Shown here: positions 1 to 13,980 of the stretch, piece by piece
Numbering within the stretch: the first letter of the stretch is position 1
Layout of the letters: each line of letters starts with the position of its first letter
Origin: Atherix ibis
Taxonomy: Eukaryota > Arthropoda > Insecta > Diptera > Athericidae
Assembly (NCBI GenBank): GCA_958298945.1
Contig: OY282607.1
Location: 74,082,868 to 74,146,867, forward strand
Reading direction: 5' to 3'
DNA length: 64,000 bases
Translations under genes and position numbers: made by a program
The notes under the pieces: model-generated
Seen by the model: the letters and a program-made list of their open reading frames with translations, nothing else
What the model was told of the DNA's origin: nothing
Database searches by the model: none

Positions 1-470
1 GTCCGAGATGTAGTGTAAAATAAAACGAACTAATGGAGACTTCCAACATCGAAAACTAATGAAAACGTGGAATCTTTGTACAAAAGACTTTGTTTATAAA
101 AAAAATCCTTGAATGGCTCATAAAAAGGGTCCATCATGTTAGATCGGAGATTACAGCCACTTGGATGATCCACCATCACAACGGCCCCTGTGCACGGTTC
201 TCTCCATCAATGAGCTTTTGTTGATAAAAAGGATTCCTGCGGTTCTCCAGCTATGTTATCTGTGTGCATTAGACCGTGTGTTTTTTTATTTCCCCAAGAT
301 CAAACAACACTGAAAGGATATTATCTTGGTACTGCCAATAATATGCAAAGGAGTTTAAGCGTAGAGTTGCAGCCGATTGTAGTTCAGACCTTTCAGCACA
401 ACAACGAAGTGTGTAAACAACACCTCTGCTGATATATAGATTTAAAGGCAATAACCTCAATGTTTAAAAA
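1..470 (+). mobile_element. Internally deleted mariner remnant (copy A), cut by the window edge
   Basis: A decayed mariner (IS630/Tc1/mariner superfamily) fragment read on the plus strand. Pieces of transposase can be followed across frameshifts: a linker-like TNENVE near 55-75, a stretch resembling LEWLIKRVHHVRSEI near 110-150, a corrupted second-catalytic block (IHHHNGPC in place of HHDNAPC) near 165-190, and a tail resembling VQTFQHNNEVC near 380-415. The central part with the first catalytic Asp is missing. The same lineage recurs at 11.4, 18.8, 21.7, 26.5-27.1, 36.9 and 52 kb. The 5' end lies at or before base 1, so its inverted repeat is not visible. It cannot make a working transposase. 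Confidence 0.7.
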
Positions 471-3400
471 TGAAATAAAATTGTTAAAAAAAAAATTGGT
501 CTGATGATTTTTCCCAAATAAAATAATTATAAAATTTTCAACATCAATTAACTAAATCCGGAGTCTAGCAAAAAAATATTAACAATTTTATATAACAAAG
601 GAACGAATATTTTTATGAATAATTTAATTGAGAAAGTAGCGTGATGTTCTTAAATATATAAACACGTACTAGTATAAAAAAAATTTTATATATTGAATGT
701 ACCCCAATATAATTATCTACTTTTGTACTTGCATACCTATTTGTGTACCTATGGAAACATTCCATCTACTTTTACTCGTATTTTTTAGATCTATAGGAAA
801 CCCCCCAAATATATTTAGGCGTAAAAATTTAAGTGAACCACGTGAGGAATGTCTTTTCATTTGAATTGCCATACAAATAAAAACACCATTCTGAAAATTG
901 TATTTTTAAGAAAAAAATTCAGACATTCTTATCACGTAATTCTATGACTAAAAATATTAAATAATTCAACAGTAGATATGTGTAAGTATGCATTGTATAC
1001 TTTATATATTTTTAATGGTAATATCTATCAATGTATAATTCACGTTTACTTATATACAATAGATATGTGTATTCGTATGTAGGAAAAGTATTACACGTAT
1101 AATTTTCAGGCTTCCCGAAATGAGCTTGTCATACTTTTATTCGTTTACATTTGGCATTACCAATGAATGTTTATTAACAGATTATTCAAATCAAATATTA
1201 TTTTTAGTAAAAATATTCTAAAAAATACACATATGACTAGTAAAAATAAGATGCACCGAAAATGAAATTAAGGCAGTGTGAATTGACACCAAATCCGAAT
1301 CGGTTCATAGAATTTTATTCAGTTCATGCACTTGAGAATTTGTGAATTTCGTATTCGTTTAGGTAGGGATTATCCTAAATTGAGAAATTTATGTATTATG
1401 CGTAGATTTAGAATTTAACACGAAACCCAAATAAATAACATCTTTTGCACATTTTATCATTTAACCAACTGCGACATTATGTGTATGTTAATCTATACCA
1501 TAAAACACTACGGATTCGTTTCTACAAATCGGTGAAACTACAGAAAACTTTTGAGTACGCACTTTAAATTTTTACATTGTTTCAAGTTGAATAGGGACAC
1601 ATTAGCACATCTGATTGAAAGTGTAAACAATAAGAAAAAGTATCGGCAAAACTCAATATATTCGATTTTACATCAATTGTATACCATTGAAAATGATGGC
1701 AATAATAGTACATACACATATGGTACGTATATATACTTTGTACTCCTATGTAGATGTACGTACGTGAGACGATTACCTTTTTTATTGTCATCGAATGTAG
1801 GTTAATATGTTGAATTTTAACTTGTCATTCTATTGAATGAAAGATTTATTCATTGACTCACATTTTCACCACTTTTTTGTACATAAAATTTCTCTCGAGG
1901 AACTGCATCAAGTATAAAAAGAAGTGTACTCGTTTTTCGCGGGTTTTTTGACTAAACTCGTATAGTAAACGATGACAGTCAGTATCTAATGTTATTCACC
2001 CTAAAGATACGGCTACCAGTACAAGTCGTTTTTGTAATATCTACATTTATGTTGTTGAGACTATTTAACGAAATGATTGACTTAATTACCATTCACCTGA
2101 AAACATGGTGAAATATTCTTTAACATCTTCTAATAGTTAAAACATTTTCCTTTTATGAACATACTCATACTTACATACATAAGAAGTTGTTCTCTTAAAT
2201 TTAGCATCTTTAAATTTGTACATTTAAATATATTAAAGTCTACAGATTTCTAACAAAGGACATTGGAAATAAGTTATATAGTATCTAGAAGCCACAAACA
2301 ATTTAAGTTAAGATGGATTAATTCGAAAGAACGTGCTCGTTGAAACGTTCACGTAGCCCATTTAATTACAGATTCCAAAACATTCAAATAGCAGTTGTAC
2401 AAACACAATAACAGGAAGGAATTCATTCAATTTTTCAGGAATTCAAATATTTTCTTGCAATTTGTTATTATTGTGGGAATATTTAATTACAAGGCTCATT
2501 TGAATATACATATTTGAAAAGAAATTTCCACTTAAATTCCGGTGGAATATTTGTTTTCATTTCATTTTTATTGAATTTTTTCGCTCATAACATCTTAATT
2601 TACCCAATTGAAAATTTTCATTTATAAAATGAACAAAATTTTTCAAATGTTTAAATTTCAATAAAAAAAACTAAACATGATATAATTTTTCAGTTTAAAC
2701 TTAAATTATGAACAAAGTTTCTATAAGTTTTAGAAAATTATTAGAAGTTATGAATAGTTTCTGGCAATATTCCGAAAGTTTTGATTATGTTAATGAAGAA
2801 ACAAAAAATAAATTTCGAACCAAAAAAAAAAATAGAATTTCAATATGATCTCACAAATAAAATATATAATATTTAATGATAATTTAAGTAAGTTAATGTA
2901 ATTTGATTTGTTAAACAATTAATGTTGTTTAATTTATATTCAGGCCAGTTAAATAAACATTTATGAATAAATCCAAGGCACTTATTTTTATTAATAGTAA
3001 ATATAATTTTCAGCTACAAAAATCTTCGATTAAAAGTAAAAGTGTTTTTCAGCTCCAAATATCTTCAACTAAAATACTATTTTTTTTTGTATAAGTCGAA
3101 GATACTTGCAACTGAAAAATACCTATGTTATTAGTTGAACATTATAAGGGTAGTCGTAATACCTGTTGATATAGTCTTGAGTGGGTATGTTCCGAAATTA
3201 TGTTTTCATTTAGTTTAGTATATATGTATAAATGGCAATTCTTTATTTATTAACCAAAAAATCCTAATTGCAAAAATATAGTTTAAATAAAAAAACTATT
3301 TTTTTTTCTAATTTAAAAACAAACTTTGAGCTTCCATTAAAGAGTACCATCTGTTCAGATAATCTAAAAATTTAAAATAAAAATATCATCATTAAAATTG

Positions 3401-5430
3401 AATATGTGAAGATGTATGAAAAAATAAAAGCTTGATTCATTAAGAAAATTAATACAAACTTGACTGAACTTATAAAGCGTTTTGTTAAGAAACCATATTC
3501 CAAAAGTGGGACATCGTTCGTGGGAGAAATTTTTCCTTATACGCCCTTTATTATAAGGTAAAGGATAATTTTTTATTTATACCGTTTGTTTTGCTTTTAA
3601 TAATAAAAAATAATAAGAGAAATATTTCTTCGCAAAAAAAATTAATTACATATCTTAAACTATATATAATTGGTCACTTATTTATTGAATTGTCAGATTC
3701 ATCATAGGATATATAAAATGCTAAATAGAATTGCTACCGAAGAATCTATTTTATATTTACATACCTTAGAAAAATATATTGTTTTATAAAACTGAAATAT
3801 TTATTTGCAATAGTTTAATTCATCAATTTTTTTCCTAAAAATAGAGAAAGTAAATCATTTTACGTCTAATAGAAACAACCATTTATTTAAAGACTTTAAG
3901 TACATTGAAAATATTTTTTTTTTATATTTCTAATAGTTGAATGTATATTTATGTAAGTAGTCTTAAAAATTATAATAACTTCCTTTTTCAGCAATAACTT
4001 GTATCAGTTTTATGGATATAAAGTAACTTTTTTATTAAAAATCTGAAGCTACTAAACAAGTAAGCTTATACATCGAGTATATATTGACGTATGTTTCAAT
4101 AGTTTTATAAACTAAATAGATAATTTAAAATATCTTCAGTTTTCATTTTCTAAACAACAATTTTTAAATGAAAATAAAAGAAAATCAAAAAAGTTGAATA
4201 GAAAATAGGAACTATCAATCATGTTTTTCTTAAAAAGTATAAAAACGTACACTCAGCTTTGTGAAAGGAAAAACTAGAAGTAAAAATGGCAACAGGAAAC
4301 TCAACAAAACTATAATAATATTTATACTTTACAAATGTTAGTCATTTTATAGAAATGTTAGTATTTGGTTTAAAATATATGAGAATTATTTCCCTACGTA
4401 TACTTTAGCTATCTGTATAAAAAAAAAGTAAAAGCTTTATTCTCGTTTATGCCTAAGCTCTGTTATAAAGGGAATTTCATTAACTGTTTTTGCTGTTGAC
4501 TAAATAACTTACTTTTCCGTTAACTTACATTTATTTTAATCTAAAATTTTTAGTAGAAAGATACAGTAAATATTTATATCTACCTCCTATTATTTATCTT
4601 TTAAAAGTAATCTTTTTTACTAGAAGGAATGAAAAGTTACGTTCCATCACTATTTTAAGTGATAATATAATAAGAAATTAATATTTAGGTGAACATACTT
4701 AATATTATGATTATTATAGAAAGTTCCATACAAAATAGATGTACGAGTAAGATATTCAAACAAGAAAAGGAAGTAAAAATCACAGTAATTTTTATACTAT
4801 TTTTGATTGAAATTCTTTCGTTTTCAACATATTTTACTTACGTACATATATGTATACATAAACACCTGCCATTCTGTAAGGTTCAATAAAAATTCTTTAG
4901 GGCTTTAGTTGCTTTTGATTTTTGTTTGGCCTTTACCATAAATCTTATTCATTTGAAATTATATTGTAAAGAAGACATATTTATTTATTTTGAACCAATA
5001 TTTTCAATAAAAAGAATTTTTTTTCCTTTAGAATTATTGAAAATAATACTATTTATAAAGCTCAAAGTAGATATCATTGCAACTGATCAAGAAAAATATT
5101 TACCTTGAATTAAAATATATGCTTTGTACCTGTTTAATTTGAGTAATTTGAATGCCCATTTATATAAAAAATATATATTTTCAAATATGCTTAATCATAT
5201 TGTAACATAAACTGACCTTTCGTTATTATTTTTATATATATTTTTCTAATTAAAATTTATACACTTTAATGTCCGTCTTTAGTGTCACGTGTAGAGTTCT
5301 ACATAAAAGAAACTGTAATCTTAATTTTTCTGGCTTTACATTTAGTGCGCCACATCTTAGACCTTAAATGTCTTTCTTGACAATAGTAAGTTTTGTAGAT
5401 AGCTTCAACAATTTCTGAGTCACCTAAATT
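471..5430. other. AT-rich non-coding stretch
   Basis: Nothing resembling a conserved gene is visible on either strand. The sequence is A/T runs with scattered short open frames of 60-84 codons of low complexity that look like chance. The only structure picked out is the three-fold repeat at 3007-3119. It could be intergenic or a long intron. Confidence 0.6.
3007..3119. repeat. Motif present twice direct and once inverted
   Basis: A ~29-bp unit beginning ttttcagct and containing atcttc occurs at 3007-3035 and again at 3046-3074. A third, inverted relative lies at 3094-3119 (agtcgaagatacttgcaact). The second and third units can pair as a stem around a T-rich loop. Copies differ at several positions. 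Function unknown. Confidence 0.6.
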
Positions 5431-5438
5431 CAGAAGAT

Positions 5439-5453
5439 GGCGGGGGGAGGGGG
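5439..5453 (+). other. G-rich run in AT-rich context
   Basis: Fifteen bases with 13 G (GGCGGGGGGAGGGGG), followed within 25 bases by further GG pairs. This is unusual in an AT-rich neighbourhood and could form a G-quadruplex on the plus strand. No gene context is visible, so a regulatory role is only a possibility. Confidence 0.5.
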
Positions 5454-5454
5454 T

Positions 5455-8400
5455 ATTGGTATCGGCTCTGGTTGGTAAAAATACGATGTATCTATTTCAA
5501 TCAGAATTCATTAAAAATCACATCCATCGCAGAATATCATGGATATAAAAATTGCTTTAGTGATGCTAGCATATCTTCAATGACATTCGAACACTTTGGC
5601 GCCTGTCAACTACGTAACATATAATCCCGCTTCTAAGAAAATATGAAACCTTATGAATATTCTCAGCACGATAAACATCCGGCGTTGTTCATCAATTCGC
5701 TTACTTATCAACTGGTATTCATTAGAAATTTTAGCAGTGTGCCCCTACAATACAAAAATGTTAAGACATTATAAAAAGAAGTAATAATCTCGTATTATAA
5801 AATAAAGACGGAAACCCAACCAATTGTAAACTAATGCATGAATGCATGTGTGCATGCAAATGCAGATATCGACCAATTCAAAAGATATTCTGTTGATTTT
5901 GTGCAATTGACTTTGCACGTAACCAAAATATGATGATTTTAGGACGATCCCATTTGTTACTTGGTATTATATTTAAATTAGGCATAATTTCAGAAGTAAT
6001 TGTACGTAGAATATAGTCTGTTTCTGACAGAGTGTGTACTCATATATTTAATAATGCATTCCTATTATACAATGCTATAAAGATCATATTTATTTGCGCA
6101 AAATTAAAATCTTACGACCACAAAAAATAATTATTTTAATATAGAAAAATATTTTTAATTGGTGTAAATAAAAAAAAACTCATTAAATTTTTTAATATAA
6201 TATATTTTTTTAAACAGAGAACCAAAATAGAATTTTTTTTATGTATTACTGTGTTAATCTATTAGACTTATATAATAAATTTATATAGTAGCATATGAAA
6301 AAACATAATAAAATCCTTGTACAATATAATACAGCGTCAATTTTGTTAGACTAAAATCAGAGTTGATTAAGCAAACACTTTAAATTAGCTCAGTTCGAAG
6401 TTAAATTTTACTAATAATAATAGTATTTTGAATAATTTTGATACCTATTATATAAAACTAAAGACAAGGTGTTTTACTGCAATAATTATTTGATACTATT
6501 ATACCTAATCAGAACATATTAAAAAAAATTATTGTTCAATTTATTTTGTCACTTTTATTGTGGTAATTTTGCTAATAATATTTTCTTAAATATCTAAATT
6601 TGGTGAATATATATAAATTTATAAAAATTTTGAAAGTAGAAAAATTTTTGAATTTACGCTCAAAAAAGGCCGGCCATTTTAAATTTTTTCATTCAGCATA
6701 ATTAATGATAATTTTAAAAGTTGTTACTACCAAATCATGAATATTATTTAATTAGTCTTAGGAAATTATATATGTGTAGATCCAAATGCTTTAATATTTT
6801 TGTAAAAATATATACTTATAATTTTTATAAAGAGCATTTTGATAAGTTGAAAATCATACCTGAATACTAGAGATAAAAACTATTGGTTCACATTAAATTT
6901 TGTATGTATTGTTGTTATTTAATTATACCAATACTTAGATTTACTAAATATATCACCATAAAAGTTGATGTCAGTGTAAACAGTTTTTCCTATAATATAG
7001 TAAAATTGTAGTAAATTGCAAAATACTAACCATACCCAAAAAGGATTCATAAAGTATAATCCTGGTCAAAATATAATCCCTTTTTATACTTTAATATGAA
7101 CCAGTATAAATATATTAAAATAAAATTACATTTAAATAATACCCAAATATAGATATAACTTACAATAGAACAAACTATAAAAAATTACCACATCAACCCT
7201 GACATATACTTAAGTACACTTTTTTACACAATATTTGAATCAATTTTTTGTCATTTACATAGAATTTTTTTAAATATGTATACAAAAATAATAGTCAAAT
7301 TGATTTAATAAAAATTATATTTTATACCTTGAATAAAATATGACTTTAAGCACTCAAATTTGGTACAAATCTACTGAACCACACTTTAGATAATAGATAT
7401 TTTTACAATTATGTATAATTTTCACGTTATGGAGACTGCCTTGAAGTTTTGTACTTTTGAGTAGCGCACGTAACCCTTTATCTTGTAAGATTGAGTTTTA
7501 TATTAGAATTAGTTTTTTTTCTCAATTTTGTTTGACAAAAAAATGAAAAATATTATTAAAGGTTCTGCACTTTCCAAGTAATTATTATAAGAAATAACTA
7601 CTATCATGATAACCATATTAATATGATAGAAATGCCTTATACTATTTATTATGAACGAACATGTCTATCGAATGCGAAAATACGGTCAAGAAATTTCAAT
7701 ACAAATTCATGAGGAGACTTCTAATCTGACTGTGGTAGCTACTGAGATGGTCTCTAAAGTTTTTCATTCGATTTATGCTCGCCTTAATGACTTTATTGGT
7801 AACATAAAGAAAACATGGACAGATTGAAAACTAAAATATAATAGAGCAGAGTAAGAAGTTCAAGTATTTTTGTTCCATCTGCTAGTTTTTAATCGATTAC
7901 TATAATTGTCTTCCACTATGCCATATAATGAATGCCTTACTTGAGCTTCCATTTATAAATAATTTTCTTGGCACAATTTGTCCATATACAATCACTCGAA
8001 TAATTTTCCGTACGTTCTTACTTTTATTACCATGTATATTTAGGGCATTTCAAATTTCAAATAAATCAAATCGTAGAATTGCTATTCCTTTTGTTATCAT
8101 TTCGCACCTTTCAAAACTACTCTCGTATTTACCGGAAATAAATTTTCTCACTTTTAAGTAGTAGATTTTATAAACTTGTTATTTGTGACAAATGAAAATC
8201 TAGAAAAAATGTGCTACTTCTTATATTGAAAATTCAAGTTTTTTTTATTTTCTAAATATCACACTGTAATACTAAAATTAGTTAGACGTGTTAAATGCTT
8301 GCTTGCTTGTGAAAATCCATAAAGTTGATGAAGAAAAATCATTAAGTAGAAAGTTTCTGAAAAACAGCCTAACAACTACAAAAAAAATGACGAACACAAA

Positions 8401-9530
8401 AAGTGACGACAAGTACTTCGTAATTCTGTAGATATCTTGAATTTATACTATAGTTATTATTGCCTTTACCGCTTAAATAAGATGGGATTTTCACTTCAAC
8501 CGTGTAATTATCACTTGGCTTTATCATAACGAATACTTACGTGTAATTTGTTCGTCATAAGTTGATCATTTGTTCATTTATCTGAAATGAGAATATAAAG
8601 AATTTCATTAGACCAACTTTTTACAATTAATTTTTCTTTTCACATTCAATGTAGAATATTTTGATATAAATTGTATTGATTCGCCAAAAAGTAAAGTTTT
8701 GGTATATTTCCAAATACACCATATGAAAAAATAATTATACTTTATTTTGATATTCTTCATCAAAATAATTCTTATTACAAAATTTCATATATGGAGAAAT
8801 TATAACTAAATCTATCAAGAATTAAATCTTTCATTGAAAACATTGATCTGAAAGTCGGAACTATTACTTCTAGAAAGAAGATGGAAATACGAAAAAGGGA
8901 GTAAATATTTTTTTGGGGTTTTATTCAAATATCTATGATTGTATTACGAAATTTGAATGACGAGTAATCGACTTATACTCAGTTATTGAATGACTTTAGA
9001 ATTGATTATTTAGAATAATGCTTTCGATTTTGTGTTCAAATTTTTACAAGGAAGTAAACTTTTAAAGAATTTAATTAAAAATATTCATATTTACACTTTT
9101 GTACAGTTCATGAATATTTTTATTTATCTTTTACGATACATGCAATAACGTATCACGCCAAATGTCGAATGCACAAAAGATGCTTGATAATAAATCAATA
9201 AATAGCAAAACAGACTTAGCTGGGGGATTCAGAAGATGATAATTATAATAATTTTGGTAGTTTTGTAATATAATAAACTTTTCCAATTACAGTCTTCTAA
9301 ACAGCTTGTTCAAATATATTTTAATAAATGGACAAGTATTTATACATGAACGCATATTTGTAGTAGTTATGATTAGAGGCAATATTAAATAAATCTTATC
9401 AAAACTAAATAAATTAAAAATTATTATTCTTGTTCGATAGTTATTAATCAGTTAAATTCACATTCATATATACACATAGTTATCAAATAATTGCTTCTTT
9501 CATTTCTGCAATATTTTTAAATCATTTCTT
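5455..9530. other. AT-rich non-coding stretch
   Basis: No recognisable gene. A short GCATG-rich patch occurs at about 5833-5865, where aatgcatg and its near-palindromes recur. The segments 5500-5720 and 7640-7930 are slightly more complex than their surroundings, but I recognise no protein or element in them. The rest is A/T runs. Confidence 0.55.
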
Positions 9531-9531
9531 T

Positions 9532-9668
9532 AAGTTACATACTTTTATAACTTGTCAAAACATTTTGCCTTATTGTAATAATTGTAGGAGTAATATATAT
9601 TTATTACTCCTACAATTATTGTAATAAAGCAAAATGTATTGTAATAAGCTACAAAAGTATAGAACTTG
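9532..9668. repeat. Imperfect long inverted repeat (foldback)
   Basis: The core arms at 9560-9595 and about 9602-9637 match as inverse complements over ~36 bp with about 3 mismatches around a very short AT loop. Weaker matching continues outward, with a tacttttata-like sequence on the left answered by acaaaagta on the right, to about 9532 and 9668. The whole could fold into one long hairpin. It may be a small foldback or MITE-like element; no target-site duplication was identified. Confidence 0.7.
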
Positions 9669-9952
9669 AAAGCGAGTAGGTGTTAATATTTTATTTAACC
9701 TTAGCTTAATCTTTTACTTTATAAAGAAAACAAGAATTGAAGAAATTGTCTGATATTTTCATTTTTTTTATGATACACCGACTAACTTAAAAAATTTTTT
9801 TTTTATTAAATAGAGAAATGTTTATCCTTTACGTAAAAATCCTTTGGGTGTATTTAATATATCAATTTATTGAAATAATATGCTTTAAACACCCCATTAT
9901 AAATTCCATTTGCAATTATTCAACTAATTGTTTAAGACTTGGAAATTGTTAA

Positions 9953-10018
9953 GTAACCACATTTGGCTACTTCAGAGAATGTAAGCTCTGAAGTAACCAA
10001 ATGTGGTTACTTCAGAGC
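9953..10018. repeat. Nested, alternating palindromes
   Basis: A 25-bp arm at 9953-9977 is complementary to 9986-10010 with one mismatch. Within the right part, 9985-9999 is perfectly complementary to 10004-10018 around atgt. The same ~15-bp motif (tggttacttcagagc or its near-copy) is therefore present three times in alternating orientation, so two mutually exclusive hairpins are possible. Confidence 0.8.
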
Positions 10019-11390
10019 CTAAATTTAATTCACACTTCCACAAGAGAAATAGTTGATAAATCTTCTTAAAACTAAAATGACACATGTAGGTTGTCCATAG
10101 ATTTATTATTCTGAAAACTTAATTAGTATAGATCCTCTTTAAACGAAAATATTGTGATTATACTTAAATTAGTTTCATTTAAAATAAATCTTCTGATATA
10201 ACAAAAAAATACTAATCAATTTATATAAAAGAGAGTCAGCACTTATTTTAATTAATTCAAAAACAATTCATCATCTATTAATTATAAGTAATTTGATATT
10301 AAATTGCGGTCATTTGAAAGTAATAAATCATTAGAACGAACATTAATTAAGAAATCAAATTATAATAGACTTGCTCTTTTTTGCCTAGCCACTAAATATA
10401 ATTATTAAAACCGAAATAGACGATAATAGTTTATAGAAACCTAATCGTTTTAAATGTAATCTAAAATTATTGTAAAACACAAAATTTAATCTACATAATT
10501 CTTGCTTCTAATAATTAGAATCAAATACCAAATATTGACATTTAATGCGATTTAAATTGCTAAATATCTTAAAATCGATCAATATAAATATTAATGAATA
10601 AAATAAACATTCTTTCGAATTAATTATTTACAAATGGTCACTTTTTGTTAATCGATTTAGTTTCAATGGTTTAGAATTTCGAAAATAAATTCTTCATAGT
10701 CTAAATTATTTGTAAATATATTTTGACATAACCTTTTTGGTTTTTTTATGAATGTTCTCTTGATGAATTATTTAAAAACTACTTAAAATAGTCTATTTTA
10801 TAAATTTTATGATTTTAAATTGGCAAAAAGATAAATAATCAAAAAAGATAGCAATATTAAATATCCTAAATTAATATTTAATAACAATGTTTTAGTAATA
10901 ATAATTGTTTCCAAAGGAATTTAGGGGTGTATCTAATAAAGGAGATCTAAGACATAATCAATTCCCTAGTTCTGTTAATAGGGTTTGAACAATGCATGTT
11001 CTGAGCACTAAAAATACACTTTCAAATTATGAAATTGTCTCCAAAAACGTGAACTCTATTTTTTAATAAATAGAGTACATAATACTTTATAGAATAATAT
11101 AATTTTTACTTCTTGAAGAACTTGTTATCCTTACAAAACAGATTATATTTACTTATAGATAACCACATAGTAAAATTTTTATTCCATATAAGAGAATGAT
11201 TTCAGATCCTACGTTATAAAGGACATTAGGAACGCTGCCCATTGACCATAAAGTACACATCGATGATGAAGATCGATCTCAGAAATTCTACGGTGGTCCT
11301 ATTTATATTAATAGCAGAAGCACGATTTATCTTTATTGTAACAATTACATGAACTAGTCTGAAAGCAATCTGGCCATATAGCTTGTAACA
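10019..11390. other. AT-rich non-coding stretch
   Basis: No gene or element recognised. Around 11220-11390 the composition becomes less AT-rich next to the mariner remnant and may include its decayed 5' end, but I could not prove this. Confidence 0.5.
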
Positions 11391-11394
11391 TACA

Positions 11395-11760
11395 TTGTTA
11401 GTCTATACGACTCTATAGAGTGTAATAGATGAAGTTGTGTTTTTATATAACATTCCGAAAAATGTGTAAACGGAATTTGAAGCAACGATGTACCATCAAA
11501 CTTTGTGTTAACCTTGATGAAGCCATGAGTTTGATTAAAAAAAAAGTTACGACAAGTCTACGGCAGTCCTTGGGAGGCCAGATAGAACATATCAGACACT
11601 TGTATGCTCCACTATGACAACGATATACGTATCAAAATCGAAATTTTGTTTCGATCAAAACAACACATGAAAAAATGAAACATATTCTTCGTCGATATAT
11701 GGCGGCCCAGGCGAACTACTTTGAATGGGATAACATTGATGCATTAAAATAAAATAAAAT
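11395..11760 (+). mobile_element. Deleted mariner remnant (copy E)
   Basis: A plus-strand remnant of the same lineage as copy A. At about 11456-11550 it reads as an N-terminal block (QRCTIKLCVNLDEAMSL, where relatives have a FCVKLGES-like run). This joins directly to a short piece at about 11563-11615 matching the VLERL...HHDNA region. A C-terminal tail AQANYFEWDNID lies near 11705-11745. At least two internal parts, including all three catalytic positions in usable form, are missing. Its internal junction differs from that of copies B, D and F. Confidence 0.6.
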
Positions 11761-13980
11761 GATTGCAAAAAAAGTTAAATTCTTGATATAATAACAAGGA
11801 TTCATTTCTGATGTTTAAATGATGTGACTCATTATAACATCGTAGAACTAATTGGAAAAAATATTTAATCCAATATTCATGGGAACAAGTTAAATTTCAC
11901 AAAACGTTTAATTTTAATATACAATATGGATAAAAGCATAAATATAACATATAATTTAAACAAAAACAATTTAATAAAATAAAAATATAAATTGGATATT
12001 TTTTATGTTTTTTTTTTTAAATAATTTTATTTACAGAAAACTGACCCGTTCATTATTTCGAATTTACAAAAAAGTTATCACCTTAATAGTAATTAAAATT
12101 CTCTAAAATTTATAATAAATATAATTAAAACTTTTTCAATTTGAGTTATTTTAAAAAGTTTCTTTGACTATATAGGAGAAGGCGTTTATATACAAAGGTA
12201 CTCGTATAATTGAAAAATATCTAATTAATGTTAATAGTTTAAAATTGTATGAAACCAAAAACTTTTTATTATTAAAAAAAATTATAATTACAACATAATA
12301 GTCTTTATATAATCTGAAAAATTTTAATAAAAAGAACTTTGTTCATAAAACAAAGTTTAGTTTAAAGTTTGAATATATGGTATTTGAAAAGAAATGTGTT
12401 ATAATAAATAAAAATATTTTTTTTAATTTCAATTAAAATTTTAGCCGTGTTCAAAATAAATTTATAAATAATACTTTTATTTCATATTTCATAAAATCGA
12501 ATATTTGACAGTAGCTTAATAATTTTAACTCTTAATAAAATCAAATAAAATAATCTCCAAACCTAAATTTCAAATTGGACATGTAATAATATTATTAAAA
12601 CATTTATATTTTAATATAATAAATTAATTTACTTTTTATACATTATAAAAATAATTTGTATTTCTTTCAAAATTATTCAAATATGTTTTCAGATATATCC
12701 TTCCATCAAAATTTTTAAAAGCTAAAACAGAATAAATTTGACTAAAGATATTATCAAAGAGCTTTTGAGAAATCGCATTAATTTATTAGTGTTCTTAGAC
12801 AGTCTACATTGTGAGTTTAGGTCTTTTCTTCGAAACGTCAAACGGATTAAAATTTGATTGAATTCAAATCTGATTGTTAAGGTCAAGAAATGACATTTAC
12901 GTGAAATACAATTTTGCCAATGCATAAAACTAAAGTGGATACGGGCAATTTCGCTTCAAGGTGAATTTTGTTTTAAATTTCTGTAAGCATGAAATGTTTA
13001 ACCTAACATGGGAACTTTGGTTATTTTTATTATAATAAAAGTACAATAATAATTGTGGAATAAATTATTTGACCATGAGCCTAGTAGATCGTGTTTTAAA
13101 CAATAACTAAAATTATTTCTACGAGCTCTATTATATATACTCTTCTTAATACATATCGTTATTTCTTAAAGTACTAAAACTTATAAATTATGATTTAGAT
13201 TATCTCTTTTTTTGCAAAAATCTTTTATTATTACTGAAAAAGGTTTCCATTTTTATTGCCTTATACTTGGTATCATATATACATAAGCTGTGATAGAAAT
13301 AATGGAGTAAAGAACATAAAAAAAGACTTTTTGTATTGATTTTGTAAGTTACCTAAATTGGATTGTAATAAATTTAAAAAGTCTCACGAAACAATAATAA
13401 TGTCATTTTTCATATTAACAATCTAGTATATTAATTTTTTATTTGACGATTTTTAGAAAACATTCTTCTTCAATTTTAATTTCTTTTTTAGCTTTTGAAA
13501 TTTCTTTTAATTGTTTTAAAAATTTTATTTTGATTGTAATTTAAGTGAAATTAAAGTTAAAATAAAATTAACTAAAGGATACTGATCCTAATAGCAATAA
13601 TAAAAATAGTACCTCTAATCAAATAAATTTCTATTTTTTAAGAAAACTTAATAAAATAATTTAATTTATTGTCCTGAAAAATTTCAGTTTCTCAATCAAA
13701 TCACAAAAAAATTACAATTTGCAATTCCAAAAAAAAGTGTATTTATTATCGGGTGAAAACGATATGACACTTTTATTACTGCACAACAAATATACGATAT
13801 AATATAACCCATTTTTTTTTAAATTTGGACATGATTATGTTTTAGATTTATTTTTGGGAAATATTTTAAAAATAAATTACTTTTTAAAAATATAATGCAT
13901 TAAAAAAAAAATGTACAAAATAGCTGCAATAGTACTCAAAACTAGTTTAAATAAAAAACTGTTTTTTTTTTTAAAAAAAA
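11761..13980. other. AT-rich non-coding stretch
   Basis: A/T runs with no recognisable coding sequence. Short open frames, for example 12722-12925 on the minus strand, have low-complexity translations and no family resemblance. Confidence 0.6.

Noticed and set aside
5833..5865. GCATG-rich patch as a possible regulatory array
   Set aside because: Only a few short overlapping near-palindromes; too little to distinguish from chance.
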